A stretch of DNA of 64,000 nucleotides, taken from positions 1,768,501 through 1,832,500 of the forward strand of contig NZ_CP056030.1 of assembly GCF_013374995.1 (NCBI RefSeq), in the 5' to 3' direction. Each line of letters opens with the position of its first letter. Position 1 is the stretch's first letter. The position numbers were made by a program, and so were the translations under genes. Positions 16,521 to 26,513 of the stretch are shown one piece after another. The notes under the pieces are model-generated. The model had not been told where the DNA came from. It did not search any database and saw only the letters and a list, made by a program, of their open reading frames with translations. The stretch is from Pseudomonas eucalypticola (GTDB lineage: Bacteria > Pseudomonadota > Gammaproteobacteria > Pseudomonadales > Pseudomonadaceae).

Positions 16521-17105
16521 TCAACGAGCCATGATGGCGGTGAACAGCGATGATTCGATGAAGGCCTCGATCCACTCGCGCACTCGCGGGTAGGGGGCCT
16601 GGGCGAACCACGCCAGGTCTACGCCGCGAAACTGGCGAACGAAGGGGGCGAGGGCGACGTCGGCCAGGCTCATGCGATCGCCGCAGAGCCAGGGGCCGCG
16701 TTCAAGGCGGCCTTCCAGCACCTGCAGAAACTCACAGCCCTGGTCCCGGTAATGGGTCATGGGGTGTTCCGGGTGGCGTTCGGCGTATTTGTAGCGGTTC
16801 AGCGCCTGCTTGAAGCGGCCATCGTTGTCGGCCAGCAACGTTGCCATCGCCTCGGCGTCGGCTTGCAGCCAGCCGTCGGGGTCATGGCGCGCCAACGCCC
16901 AGCGCATGATGTCCAGGCTCTCGTCGATGACGCGGCCGTCATCCAGCAGCAGCACCGGCACGGTGCCCTTGGGCGATGCGGCGAGCATGTCGGCAGGCTT
17001 GGCCTTGAGGCTCACTTCGCGAATCTCCACGGCCGCGCCGCTGTAGCGCAGCGCCATGCGCGCACGCATGGCGTAGGGGCAGCGGCGGAATGAATACAGA
17101 ATCAC
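16521..17105 (-). CDS. Glutathione S-transferase family protein
   Basis: A 194-residue protein. The thioredoxin-fold N-domain has the active-site region YSFRRCPYAMRARMAL and the glutathione-binding cis-Pro region KGTVPVLLLDDGRVIDES. The helical C-domain contains CGDRMSLADVALAPFVRQF. The CPYA motif suggests thiol/glutathionylation chemistry rather than classical xenobiotic conjugation. The start is GTG 17105, which overlaps the sbcC stop (GTGA), so it is translated as the third gene of the sbcD-sbcC operon. A role in repair is not implied by that linkage alone. Confidence 0.85.
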   Translation of the reverse strand: MILYSFRRCPYAMRARMALRYSGAAVEIREVSLKAKPADMLAASPKGTVPVLLLDDGRVIDESLDIMRWALARHDPDGWLQADAEAMATLLADNDGRFKQALNRYKYAERHPEHPMTHYRDQGCEFLQVLEGRLERGPWLCGDRMSLADVALAPFVRQFRGVDLAWFAQAPYPRVREWIEAFIESSLFTAIMAR

Positions 17106-20100
17106 CCCACCACCTCCACATGGCTCAAACCGTTGCCCTGGCGCTTGACCTGGATCTGCACCGGGATGCGTTCATGCATTTCTTGCACGTGGGAGATCAC
17201 CGCCACCTTGCGGCCCTGGGCCTGCAGGCCGTCGAGGGCGTCCATGGCCAGTTGCAGGGATTCGGGGTCGAGGCTGCCGAAGCCTTCATCGATGAACAGC
17301 GATTCGATACGCAGGCTGCTCGACGCCATGGAGGCCAGCCCCAGGGCCAGCGCCAGGGAGACCAGGAAGGTTTCACCGCCGGACAAGGAATGCACCGAGC
17401 GCAGCTCGTCGCCCATTTCCGTGTCCAGCACCAGCAGGCCCAGCATGCTGCCACCCCGTTTCAGGCGATAGCGGCGCACCAGTTGGCGCAGCTGCGCGTT
17501 GGCATGGTGCACCAGCAGGTCGAGGTTGTAGGCCTGGGCAAGCTTGCGGAACTTCTCCCCTTCGGCCGAGCCGATCAGGGCGGCCAGGCGGGCCCAGCGC
17601 TGGTACTCGGCGTAGGCCTGGTCGATCTGCACCTGCAACTGGGCGTGGGCGGCCAGGCGGCGCTGGTCTTCGACTTGGCCGGCGCGCAGTTCGGCGCAGG
17701 TTTCCTCGCAGGCGCTGCATTGCTGTTGCGCGTGCAGCAGGCTGGCTTCCAGTTCCGAAAGCGCGACGGCGCCGTTGGCGTGGGCCTGGTGGGCCTGGAA
17801 GCGCTGTTCGCGTTCCTGGACCAGGACGCGGGCCTGTTCCACGGCCTTGTCGGCGTCGTTCAATTGCTGGCGCAGTTGCGCGACCTGTTGTTCGTCGATG
17901 GCCAGCAGGGCCGTCAGCCCGGCGTCGTCGAGCTGCGGGTGCTGCTGGCGCCAGGCGGCGAGGCTGGCGTCCAGCGTGGCCAGGGCTTCGCTCAATTGGT
18001 GTTGGCGCTGCTGCTCGGCCTTGAGTTCACTGGCCAGTTGCACCGCTTGGGTCTCGGCAGCCTGCTGTTGGCCAGCGGCGTCGGTTTCGCCCGCACGCGC
18101 CTGGTTGACGGCGCGCTCAAGGGCGCTTTGCCAGGCGGCCGCGTTGGGATGCTCGCCGAGCAGGGCGCTCAGGCGTTCGCTGATGGCCTGGCGCTGCTGC
18201 TGACACTGGGCCCGTTCATCGGCCTTGGCCTGGGCCTGTTGCTCGCGACCCTGTTGCAGCAGGCGTTCGTGTTCCAGGCGCTGGCGACGTTCGTCATGTT
18301 CCTGCTGCTCTTCACGGTACTGTTCGCGTTGCTGCAAGCGTTGGCTGACGCCGTTGTCGAGCGCCATGAAGGTGGCGGCGGGGCTGGCCAACAGCCCGTC
18401 GCGCTCGGCCGCCGTCAGCACGTCGGCAAACGCCAGCAGTTCCTCATCCAACCGTTGCTGGTCGCTGTGCAGGTGTTGGCGCTGTTCGGCCAGCAAGCGG
18501 CCGGCTTCCTGGGTGGCCTGCTGGGTTTGTTGCAGCTGTTGTTGCAGGTGGCCGGCCTGTTGTTGCAGGGTCAGCAGCGCGCCTTGTTGCTGTTCCAACG
18601 TCTGGATGCGCTCGGCCACCACCTGTTGCTGCTGTTTCAGCCACGGCGCGTCGTGTTCGGCGGCGAACAGCGGGTGGCCGTGCAGTTGGGGCTCGACGGC
18701 CTGCAGTTGGCCTTGAAGCTGTTCATCCTGTTGTTTGTACTGCTGTTGCTGATCGCGCAGGGCAGCCACTTCCACCCGCAATTCGGCCAGGCGTGCGGCA
18801 AGCTTTTCCACCCCTTGGCGGGCGCTGCGCTCTTCGCTGTCGTCGTGGCCGGCCAGAGCCTGCAACAAGGCTTCGGGCTGGTGCCAAGGGTGTTCGGCGC
18901 TGCCGCACACCGGGCAGGGCTGGTCGGGCTGCAACTGGCCGCGCAGTTCTTCGACGCTGGCGCTGCGGGCCAGGCGCTGGCGGTTGAGCAGGGCGACGGT
19001 GATGTCCAGTTGCTGCACGGCGACTTCGTGTTCGCCCTTCAGCTGCAGGCCCTCGCGGGTGCGCAGTTCGCGTTGCTCGGTAGCGCTGCGTTGCTGTTCG
19101 GCCAGGCTCTGCTGCTGAGCCAGCAGCTCCTGGTGGCGCTGCCAGTGCCGTTGCAATTCCTCGATGCTGCGCAGGTGCTCGCGGCTTTCCTGGACCTGGC
19201 GGGTCAGGGTGCCCAGGCGTTCCGCCAGCTCATGAGGGGCACACCCGGCCTGTTGGTACAGGGTGTTCAGGCTCTGTTGCTGCTCGGCCAATTGCTGGCT
19301 GTTGGCGGCGGCACGATGTTCGAGGACCGGTAACTCCTGGCGGCCCTTGAGCAGGCGGGCGCTGAGGGTGATCGCCTGTTGCAGGCGCGGGCGCCACACG
19401 CCCCAGGCGTCGGCCAGTGGCCCCATGGCCTGGCTGGCCTGCAGCTGTTCGGTGATGGCGTTCAGGCGCAGGGTGCTGGCCTGCTGGCGTTGCTCCAGCT
19501 GCTCTATGACCGCGCGGCCTTGGTCGCGGGCCTGCTCGGTAGTGGCCAGGGCCGCCTGCAACGGTGCCGCCTGTTCATCCAGGCGGGCCAGGTGGCTTTG
19601 TTCGTCGAAGGCCTGGCGCAGGGCCGGCGCGGCCTTGGCGTGCGCATCGAGGGCGGTGGCCAGGGCGTTGTGTGCTTGTTCGCGGATTTGTTGCAGCTGC
19701 GCCTGGCGTTGATGCAGGTGGTCGCGGGTCTGCTGTTGGTCGTGGATATGTGCCGCCAGCGGTTGCAGCTCATCGTTCAGCTCGGCCTGGCGACTGAACA
19801 GGTGGCGCTGGGGCGCCAGGGTGTCAAGGCGCACCAGGGTATCGCGTTGCCCGCCCAATTGCTCCGCGCGCGCCTCGGCCTGCTGCAATTGCTCGGCGGC
19901 GGCCTGCTGGTCGCCTTGCAGGCGTTGGTTTTCCTGGTGCCACTGGCGCTGTTGTTCGAGCTGCTTGAGGCGCGCCTGTTCGGTGCGCAACTGGACGAGG
20001 GCTTCGCTGTACTGCTGGTCCAGGGCCTGGCGTTCGTCGGCAGCCAAGGGGGCGGTGTTGCCGATCTGGTCCTGCAGTTGCTTGTGGGCATCGCGGGCGT

Positions 20101-20728
20101 CACGGCTCTTCTCGAAGGCACGTTTGCCCAGGCGGGTGTACAGCGCCGTGTCGGTAAGTTTTTCCAGCAGCTCACTGCGCTCGTTGTCGTCGGCCTTGAG
20201 GAAGGCACTGAATTCGCTCTGGGCCAGCAGCACGGCACGGGTGAACTGCTCGAAGTTCAAGCCCAGGCAGGTTTCCAGCAGGCCCTTGTATTCGCTTTTC
20301 TGGCTGGTGAGCAGTTGGTCGTTATCCAGGTCACGCAGGCTCTGGCGGCTGTGCTGCAACTTGGCGCCAGCCTTGTCGCGGGCGCGGTTGGCTTCCCAGC
20401 GCGCGCGGTAGCGGCGCCCGTCGATACCGACGAAATCGACCTCGGCAAAGCCTGCCCCGGTGCCACGACGCAGCAGGGTGCGCGGGTCGCCGGTGCTCAA
20501 TTCGCTGTCCACGTCCGGCACCTTGCCGTCACGCCCGGTCTTGCTCAGGCGCGGAACGGCGCCGAACAACGCCAGGCACAAGGCATCGAGCAACGTGCTT
20601 TTGCCGGCGCCCGTGGGGCCAGTGATGGCGAACAGGCCGGCACTGGCCAGGGGTTCGGCGGTGAAGTCCAGCTCCACGGGCCCGGCCAGGGAGGCCAGGT
20701 TCTTCAGGCGAATGGCGAGGATCTTCAT
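17102..20728 (-). CDS. sbcC: SbcC, ATPase subunit of the SbcCD nuclease
   Basis: A 1,208-residue SMC-like protein (Rad50 relative). Walker A GPTGAGKS is at residues 37-44. Long coiled-coil arms rich in Gln, Leu, Ala and Glu flank a zinc hook CPVC near residue 605. The signature LSGGE lies near 1114 and Walker B FIDEGFGSLDPE near 1147. With SbcD it cleaves hairpins, cruciforms and protein-blocked DNA ends. The length is above the 1,048 residues of E. coli SbcC, mostly from longer coiled coils, which is usual in Pseudomonas. It overlaps sbcD by 4 bp. Confidence 0.96.
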   Translation of the reverse strand: MKILAIRLKNLASLAGPVELDFTAEPLASAGLFAITGPTGAGKSTLLDALCLALFGAVPRLSKTGRDGKVPDVDSELSTGDPRTLLRRGTGAGFAEVDFVGIDGRRYRARWEANRARDKAGAKLQHSRQSLRDLDNDQLLTSQKSEYKGLLETCLGLNFEQFTRAVLLAQSEFSAFLKADDNERSELLEKLTDTALYTRLGKRAFEKSRDARDAHKQLQDQIGNTAPLAADERQALDQQYSEALVQLRTEQARLKQLEQQRQWHQENQRLQGDQQAAAEQLQQAEARAEQLGGQRDTLVRLDTLAPQRHLFSRQAELNDELQPLAAHIHDQQQTRDHLHQRQAQLQQIREQAHNALATALDAHAKAAPALRQAFDEQSHLARLDEQAAPLQAALATTEQARDQGRAVIEQLEQRQQASTLRLNAITEQLQASQAMGPLADAWGVWRPRLQQAITLSARLLKGRQELPVLEHRAAANSQQLAEQQQSLNTLYQQAGCAPHELAERLGTLTRQVQESREHLRSIEELQRHWQRHQELLAQQQSLAEQQRSATEQRELRTREGLQLKGEHEVAVQQLDITVALLNRQRLARSASVEELRGQLQPDQPCPVCGSAEHPWHQPEALLQALAGHDDSEERSARQGVEKLAARLAELRVEVAALRDQQQQYKQQDEQLQGQLQAVEPQLHGHPLFAAEHDAPWLKQQQQVVAERIQTLEQQQGALLTLQQQAGHLQQQLQQTQQATQEAGRLLAEQRQHLHSDQQRLDEELLAFADVLTAAERDGLLASPAATFMALDNGVSQRLQQREQYREEQQEHDERRQRLEHERLLQQGREQQAQAKADERAQCQQQRQAISERLSALLGEHPNAAAWQSALERAVNQARAGETDAAGQQQAAETQAVQLASELKAEQQRQHQLSEALATLDASLAAWRQQHPQLDDAGLTALLAIDEQQVAQLRQQLNDADKAVEQARVLVQEREQRFQAHQAHANGAVALSELEASLLHAQQQCSACEETCAELRAGQVEDQRRLAAHAQLQVQIDQAYAEYQRWARLAALIGSAEGEKFRKLAQAYNLDLLVHHANAQLRQLVRRYRLKRGGSMLGLLVLDTEMGDELRSVHSLSGGETFLVSLALALGLASMASSSLRIESLFIDEGFGSLDPESLQLAMDALDGLQAQGRKVAVISHVQEMHERIPVQIQVKRQGNGLSHVEVVG

Positions 20729-21963
20729 GGCTGCTCTCCTTGCAGTTGCACTTCCTGCAACAGCAGGGCGAAGTCATCCAGGGTGGCGGTGTCCACGTCG
20801 CTGCCATAGCTGTCCAGCCAGGCGCGGCTGAACAGTTCCTGGGGGCTGAGCTGGTCCAGTTCGATCAGCGGGGTGTCGCCGTCATCGCTGCTGCGGCTGC
20901 CGGCGTATTCGGCACCGATGCGCACCAGGCGCACGGCCCTGTTCTGCAGCGCGGTTTCGATCTGCTGGCGCAGGTCCGGTTGCGGCTCGTCGAGGATCAC
21001 CCGTACTTCCAGCCAGGGCTGATGCGTCAGGTCGGCGAGCAAGTCGACTTGCGGCAATCGTCCCAGTTGTTCGACGACGTCGCTCAGCCGCGCCGGGCCC
21101 AGGCGAATCAGGTCCACGGCGCGGGGGATCAGGTGTGGTTCGACGCTGAGCAGTTGCTCGCCGTCGCAGTGGATTTCGAGGACCTGGTGTGGGTAGTCCA
21201 CTTCCGAGAACGACAGCGGGATCGGCGAGCCGCTGTAGCGAATGCGCGACTCGCCATTGACCTGCTGGGGCTTGTGCAGGTGCCCCAGGGCCACGTAGCT
21301 GATGCTGTCGCCGAACAGGCTGGCGGGCAGGGCTTCGGCGCTGCCAATGACCAGGCTGCGTTCGGAGTCCACCGACACCGAGCCGCCGGCCATGTGCGCG
21401 TGGCTGATCGCGATCAGGGCCTGGCCGGGCTGGCGCTTGGCTTCGGCCGCGGCGATCAGGCGTTCATGCACATGGGCGATGCCTTTGATGTAGTCGTCGC
21501 CCAGGGTGGCGCCGGTGACTTCGGCCGGGCGCAGGAACGGCAGGGCCAGGCACCAGGCCTTCACCGCGCCGCTGGCGTCGGGCAGGGGAATGAGCAGGCG
21601 TTCGCTGTCCAGCTGGCCGTCATCCAGCCATACCACGCGGCCCAGTGCGTGAGTGCGCAGGCGGCGCATCAAGGGCGCGGGCAGCTCGATGCGCGAGCCG
21701 GAGTCGTGGTTGCCGGCGATCATCACGATGGTCAGCGCGGGTTGCTGTTCGTGGGCGTGGACGATGAAGTCGTACAGGCGTTCCTGGGCTTTGACCGGCG
21801 GGTTGACGGTGTCGAAGATGTCCCCGGCGATCAGCAGCACATCGGGCTGGCGCTCGCCCAGGCGGGCCAGCAGCCACGCCAGAAAGGCGGCATGTTCGAA
21901 GTCGCGCTCCTGGCCGTGGAGGCTTTGGCCCAGGTGCCAGTCGGAGGTGTGGAACAGACGCAT
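20725..21963 (-). CDS. sbcD: SbcD, nuclease subunit of SbcCD
   Basis: A 412-residue Mre11-type phosphoesterase. The metal-binding motifs appear in order: HTSDWHLGQSLHG (residue 4 on), LIAGDIFDTVNPP (about 45), MIAGNHDSGSR (about 81), ISHAHMAGG (about 185) and YVALGHLHKPQ (about 215). The C-terminal capping and SbcC-binding part follows. It provides ATP-stimulated dsDNA exonuclease and ssDNA endonuclease activity. It is the first gene of sbcD-sbcC-GST, with a 4-bp overlap to sbcC. Confidence 0.96.
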   Translation of the reverse strand: MRLFHTSDWHLGQSLHGQERDFEHAAFLAWLLARLGERQPDVLLIAGDIFDTVNPPVKAQERLYDFIVHAHEQQPALTIVMIAGNHDSGSRIELPAPLMRRLRTHALGRVVWLDDGQLDSERLLIPLPDASGAVKAWCLALPFLRPAEVTGATLGDDYIKGIAHVHERLIAAAEAKRQPGQALIAISHAHMAGGSVSVDSERSLVIGSAEALPASLFGDSISYVALGHLHKPQQVNGESRIRYSGSPIPLSFSEVDYPHQVLEIHCDGEQLLSVEPHLIPRAVDLIRLGPARLSDVVEQLGRLPQVDLLADLTHQPWLEVRVILDEPQPDLRQQIETALQNRAVRLVRIGAEYAGSRSSDDGDTPLIELDQLSPQELFSRAWLDSYGSDVDTATLDDFALLLQEVQLQGEQP

Positions 21964-22051
21964 CGGGTAAATCCTTGGTTAACTCGTCGTGGAACAGAGG
22001 GTAACGCGTTGCCCGGTCCCACAGGGTTCAATCATCGGGCCGGCGGCGGCT

Positions 22052-23686
22052 TCATTTGGGGTACAGGGGCGGCAAGGTGCCGTTGTCCGGGCTGGCGGGC
22101 TGCACGGCTTCGCACGCCGGAATTGTGCCGATGGCGCGCCACAGTTCCTGGCCTTGCCATTGTTGCCCGGTCTCGCTGTAGAGCGCGCCATTGAGGCCGT
22201 CCAGGGCGTCGGAGAGCGGCACGAAACGCGCGGCCATGTCGGCCAGGGTTTCCGGCTGCTGACGCGCCCAGGCATCCAGGGCCTGGCGGGTGGCCTGGGG
22301 GTCGTTGGCCAGGCAGGCACGCTTGAGGTCGTCAAGCAGGGTGCGCGGGCTGGGGCCGGTCTGGGCGGCGCGCGCCACGGCCGGTTGCGAGCGGGCGCGC
22401 CACCACAGCACGAAGCCTGCCAGGGTGGTCAGCGCCAGCACCAGGGTGCTCAGTTGCCAGGGCCACAACAAGGCCGGCTCGCCGGTGCCCGTGGCAGGCG
22501 TGTCCACCGTCATCGCCGGGTTTGGCGCCACTTGCAGGGTGCGCGCTGGCAGGCTGGTGTGGTCCAGGTGGTCTTCCAGGGTGTTCCACCACACCACATC
22601 GACGCTGGGTACCTCGATGGCGCCGTCCCGGGCGGGGACCAGGGCCTCGCGTTCGTCGCGGCTGCCGATCAGCCCCCGTTCATTGGTGCTGTTGCTCAGT
22701 TGGGCCTGGTCAGGGTAGCGACGCAGCGCCGGGTTGTCGGTGCCCGACAGCGGCGGCACCTGCGCTGCCGTCAGGCCCTCGGCCTTGACGCTGACGGTGC
22801 GGGTCACCGAGTCGCCGACCTGCAGGTGGTCGGGCTCGGGGCTCCAGGCTTCCGTCAGCGTCAGGCTGCGGGCCGGCAGCCATGGCGCATCGGCCGGGTA
22901 GCTGGGAGGTTTGGGTTTGACGCTCAGGGCCAGCGGGGCAGTGCTGACATGCACCAGTTGCCCGGGGTGGGGCGCGCTGGCCGCAGCGTCCTGCCCTTGG
23001 GGCGCCGGGGCGACCTCGGTAGCGCTGAAGGTCAAGGCCGGTACCTGCAGGCTGCCGCTGTGCTGGGGGTAGATGGCGTAGCGGGTTTCGATCACACCAT
23101 GGCGCACGCCGTTGATGAGCTTTTCATAGGTGCGGGGCTCGCCCACCGGCTCGATGCGCGCGTCGGTAAGTTGCAGCGGCGTCAGGCTGCTGTCGTCGTA
23201 CAGCGATACCGAGTGATACACCCGCACGGTCAACACTGCCTGGGCCTGCACGTAGACACTGTCGCTGTCCAGGCTGGCCTCGATGGACACCGGCGCCTCG
23301 GTATTGGCGTCGGGCGCCTGGCCGGCCTGCACCTGCACGGTGATGGGCTCGCTGCGCAAGTCGCCGATCTGCAGGGCCGGGATCACCATGGTGCCGGTCT
23401 GGCGCGGCAGCAAGGTGATCAGCCAGCGGGTGGTGGCCTGGCTGTCGGCGCCCAAGGTACGCAGTTGGTTGACCTGGCGCGTGTCACGGACTTCGAAAGC
23501 ACCGTCCAGTGCGGAAAGGTCGGGCTTGCCGAACTGGGTCACATCCGTGGTTTCCAGGGTCAACACCAGGGTTTCGCCGACGTCCAGGCGGGCGCGGTCG
23601 ACGCTGGCGGTCAGCACGGCGGCGTGGGCCTGGCTGGCCAGGGTGGCCATCAGCAGGGTGAGGGGCAGGACGCTTGCGCGACTCAT
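22052..23686 (-). CDS. BatD-like protein, last gene of the MoxR/Bat operon
   Basis: A 544-residue protein. A signal peptide (MSRASVLPLTLLMATLASQAHA) is followed by tandem immunoglobulin-like BatD modules (VDRARLDVGETLVLTLETT; VDTTEASLDSDSVYVQ-like repeats). One transmembrane helix lies near residue 440 (LLWPWQLSTLVLALTTLAGFV), with a cytoplasmic tail beyond it. ATG 23686 is preferred to longer in-frame starts because it overlaps the upstream stop (ATGA) and begins the signal peptide. BatD proteins accompany MoxR ATPases and VWA proteins, probably as a membrane complex for maturing or protecting envelope or metalloproteins. Confidence 0.85.
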   Translation of the reverse strand: MSRASVLPLTLLMATLASQAHAAVLTASVDRARLDVGETLVLTLETTDVTQFGKPDLSALDGAFEVRDTRQVNQLRTLGADSQATTRWLITLLPRQTGTMVIPALQIGDLRSEPITVQVQAGQAPDANTEAPVSIEASLDSDSVYVQAQAVLTVRVYHSVSLYDDSSLTPLQLTDARIEPVGEPRTYEKLINGVRHGVIETRYAIYPQHSGSLQVPALTFSATEVAPAPQGQDAAASAPHPGQLVHVSTAPLALSVKPKPPSYPADAPWLPARSLTLTEAWSPEPDHLQVGDSVTRTVSVKAEGLTAAQVPPLSGTDNPALRRYPDQAQLSNSTNERGLIGSRDEREALVPARDGAIEVPSVDVVWWNTLEDHLDHTSLPARTLQVAPNPAMTVDTPATGTGEPALLWPWQLSTLVLALTTLAGFVLWWRARSQPAVARAAQTGPSPRTLLDDLKRACLANDPQATRQALDAWARQQPETLADMAARFVPLSDALDGLNGALYSETGQQWQGQELWRAIGTIPACEAVQPASPDNGTLPPLYPK

Positions 23687-25440
23687 CGGGTCTTTTCCTG
23701 ATGCTGTTGCTGTTCGTACCAGAATTTGCGCCGCAGCAGTTCCGATGGGTTGTCGGGTATCTGCCGCAGCCATTGTTCCAGCGCCTGGCGCTGCTCGTCG
23801 GTGAGGTCACCGTCGGCCGGTGGCTGTGGCGCAAACACCGGCGCCTGGGCCTCCGGGGGCTGGTTGCTGGTATCGGCATTGTCATTGTCGCGGGAGGCCG
23901 CGGTGGTGCTGGTGGTGCTCTGCGCCTGGGGCGGTTTGTCCTGGGGGGCGCTGTCGCTGGGTTGCGCCTGTTGCTGGGCGGCAGGATCCGGCTGGCCGGT
24001 CTGCGCGGGGGCCGTGGCGGCACTGGCGGCAGCGCGCGCGGCCTCGGCAGCGGCGTCGGCAGCGGCCTGGGCCTGGCGTCGCTGCTGGTTGAGCAATTGC
24101 TCCACCAAGGCTTTGTTGCGCAGGGCCGGGCCCAGGTCAGCCTGGCGTTCCAGGGCCTGGTCGTAGGCATCCAGCGCTGCTTCCAGCTCGCCGCTCATGG
24201 CCAGGGCGTTGCCCCGATTGTAATGGTCGCGGGCTTCGTTGCCTTCCGCGAACCGCTGGGCGGCGCCGGCGTAGTCGCCGGCGCGGTACAGGGCAAGCCC
24301 CTGCCATTGCGGGTCTTGAAAGCGCTGGGCGGCTTCAGCCGGGTGCTGCTGTTGCAGCAGGCGCTGGCCCTGCTGGTCGGGGCGCAGCCACAGGTCCTGC
24401 CAACTGGCGGCGAAGCTGTGCTGGGGCAGGCACAAGAGCAAGGGCAGGCAGAACAGCCAGCCACGGCGGCCGGCACAGGCGGCCAACAGCAACAGCGGCA
24501 ACAGCAGCCAGTAGCCCTGGTCGGCCCAGCTGTCGAGCTGTACGGTCTGGCCGTTGCTGCGCAGGCTCAGGGGGCCGTCGAGCAGGCCCAGTTCGCCCAG
24601 GTCGTCGTCTTCCAGGTGGGCCTGGCGGTAGGCCCCATGCATTTCGCCGAGGAAGGTCTTGAGGCCGATGCTGTCCAGGCGCGGCATGAGGATGCCGCCC
24701 AGGGCGTCCTTGAGGTAGTCACCGTGCTCGTCGCGCACCGGCGCCCCGTCGCGGGTACCCATGCCCAGCATCAGCAGGGGCGGGGCCTGGCGGTCAAGGC
24801 GCTGAATCAGGCCGTCGCGCTCGGCGTCGCTGAGTGACGAGCCGATCAGCAGCAAGCGGCCCTGGCCCAGGCCGGCCTGGTGCAGCAGGGTCAGGGCCTT
24901 CTCCACGGCGAGGTCGGCCCGATGGCCGCTTTGCGGCATGATCGATGGCTTGACCGCGTCCAGCAGGTTGCGGCTGGTGGCCAGGTCATCGGACAGTGGC
25001 ACCAGCACATGGGCGGAACCGGCATAGACGATGATCGCCGTCTGCGAGTCGCGGCGCGCCTGCAGCAGGTCCAGCAGTTTGCGCTTGGCCTGCTCCAGGC
25101 GGTTGGGGGCCACGTCGGTGGCGAGCATGTCGGGGGTCAGCTCCAGCATCACCACCAGCGGGTCGGCAGGCTTCTGGCTGGTTTGCTCGACACGCTGCCA
25201 GCTGGGGCCCAACAGCGCCAGCCAGGCCAGCAGCCAGGCTAGCCCCAGGGCGACCCAAGGCGTCTTGCTGCCACGGCCGCTACCACCGCGCAGCAGTGTG
25301 GTGTGGAAGGCCTGGGGCAGCAGCAGTTGCCAGCGGCCCGTACGCTTTTCACGGTGCCACAGCTTCCACAGCAGCCAACCGAGCACGGGCAGCAGCAACA
25401 GCCAGGCGGGCCGGAACCAGTGGGGCCACAGGGCGATCAT
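23683..25440 (-). CDS. VWA/TPR membrane protein (BatB-BatC-like fusion)
   Basis: A 585-residue protein starting MIALWPHWFRPAWLLLLPVLGW at ATG 25440, which overlaps the preceding stop. Membrane helices near the N-terminus frame a von Willebrand A domain (about 85-270). A further pair of helices near 300-330 is followed by tetratricopeptide repeats (ARFAEGNEARDHYNRGNALAMSGELEAALDAYDQAL) and a low-complexity Gln/Ala/Pro tail. The MIDAS is degenerate (MLELTPD instead of DxSxS), as is common for this second VWA of the pair. It works with the BatA-like protein encoded upstream. Confidence 0.85.
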   Translation of the reverse strand: MIALWPHWFRPAWLLLLPVLGWLLWKLWHREKRTGRWQLLLPQAFHTTLLRGGSGRGSKTPWVALGLAWLLAWLALLGPSWQRVEQTSQKPADPLVVMLELTPDMLATDVAPNRLEQAKRKLLDLLQARRDSQTAIIVYAGSAHVLVPLSDDLATSRNLLDAVKPSIMPQSGHRADLAVEKALTLLHQAGLGQGRLLLIGSSLSDAERDGLIQRLDRQAPPLLMLGMGTRDGAPVRDEHGDYLKDALGGILMPRLDSIGLKTFLGEMHGAYRQAHLEDDDLGELGLLDGPLSLRSNGQTVQLDSWADQGYWLLLPLLLLAACAGRRGWLFCLPLLLCLPQHSFAASWQDLWLRPDQQGQRLLQQQHPAEAAQRFQDPQWQGLALYRAGDYAGAAQRFAEGNEARDHYNRGNALAMSGELEAALDAYDQALERQADLGPALRNKALVEQLLNQQRRQAQAAADAAAEAARAAASAATAPAQTGQPDPAAQQQAQPSDSAPQDKPPQAQSTTSTTAASRDNDNADTSNQPPEAQAPVFAPQPPADGDLTDEQRQALEQWLRQIPDNPSELLRRKFWYEQQQHQEKTR

Positions 25441-26513
25441 CGACGCCTCCGCAGGCGCAGGCGCTTGAGCCGTTCGCGCCAGTCGCTGGTGGGTGGCAGG
25501 TAAGTGCGGCGTTGCAGCAGGCGCTGCCAGGGGGCGCCAGACCATTGCTCGCGCACCACCCACAGCAGGCTGATCAGCAGGGCGCCGGCCAGGGGCCAGC
25601 TATACAGGGCCTGGACAGGGCGTGCCTGGGTCGGCTGCTGGGTCACCGGTTCCAGGCGGTCCAGGGCCGCGCCGATGGCCTTGAGTTCGTTGCCGTCGCG
25701 GGCGCGGAAATACTGGCCGCCGGTCATGCGCGCGATTTCGGTCAGGCTGGCTTCGTCCAGGTCCATGGTGGCGTTGATGCCCAGCATGCCCACCGCGCCG
25801 TCTTCGGATGGGTCGGCGCCGATGCCGATGGTGTACACCTTCACATGTTCCTCGGCCGCCAGCTTGGCTGCGGTGAGCGGGTGGATTTCGCCACCGTTGT
25901 TGGCACCGTCGGTGACCAGGATCAGCACCCGGCTCTGGGCCGGGCGCAGGCGCAGGCGCTTGAGGCCCAGGCCGATGGCATCGCCGATGGCGGTGTTCTT
26001 GCCAGCGATGCCGATGCGCGCTTCGTCCAGCCAGATGCGCACGGTGTGGCGGTCGAAGGTCAGCGGAGCCTGCAGGTAGGCCTGGCTGCCGAACAGGATC
26101 AACCCCACCCGGTCGCCCTTGCGGTTCTCCAGGAAGTCGCCCAGCAGGCGTTTCACCGCGGTCAGGCGGCTGACGTCTTCGTCGTCCCAGTGCATGTCGG
26201 GGTAGTCCATGGAACCCGACACGTCCACCGCCACCAGCAGGTCGCGGCCACTGGCGGCGATCGGCAGCGGTTGGCCGAGCCATTGCGGGCGCGCCGCGGC
26301 GGCCAGCAGCAACAGCCACAGCAGGATGAACGGCGCCTGCTGGCGCCAGCTCGGCAGGCTGATGCGCGCGCGGCGCCGGGCCAGGCCCTCCAGTTCATCG
26401 AGAAAGGTGACCTTCAGTGCCGGCTCACCGCTGTCGGCCACCGGCAGCACGGCACGCATCACCCAGGGCAGAGGTGCCAGCAGAAAAATCCACGGCCAGG
26501 CGAACTCAAACAT
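25437..26513 (-). CDS. VWA-domain membrane protein (BatA-like)
   Basis: A 358-residue protein. N-terminal helix FEFAWPWIFLLAPLPWVMRAV, a second helix about residue 60, then a VWA domain with an intact MIDAS (LVAVDVSGSMDY near residue 94, VTDGANNGG near 198), and a C-terminal helix (LYSWPLAGALLISLLWVV). It is coupled to its neighbours by an 8-bp overlap upstream and a 4-bp overlap downstream. It probably acts as the metal-dependent binding partner of the MoxR ATPase on the periplasmic face. Confidence 0.88.
   Translation of the reverse strand: MFEFAWPWIFLLAPLPWVMRAVLPVADSGEPALKVTFLDELEGLARRRARISLPSWRQQAPFILLWLLLLAAAARPQWLGQPLPIAASGRDLLVAVDVSGSMDYPDMHWDDEDVSRLTAVKRLLGDFLENRKGDRVGLILFGSQAYLQAPLTFDRHTVRIWLDEARIGIAGKNTAIGDAIGLGLKRLRLRPAQSRVLILVTDGANNGGEIHPLTAAKLAAEEHVKVYTIGIGADPSEDGAVGMLGINATMDLDEASLTEIARMTGGQYFRARDGNELKAIGAALDRLEPVTQQPTQARPVQALYSWPLAGALLISLLWVVREQWSGAPWQRLLQRRTYLPPTSDWRERLKRLRLRRRR

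Noticed and set aside
17090..19333. 747-codon plus-strand open frame opposite sbcC
   Set aside because: Leu/Gln-rich antisense of the SbcC coiled coils; no start signal or domain.
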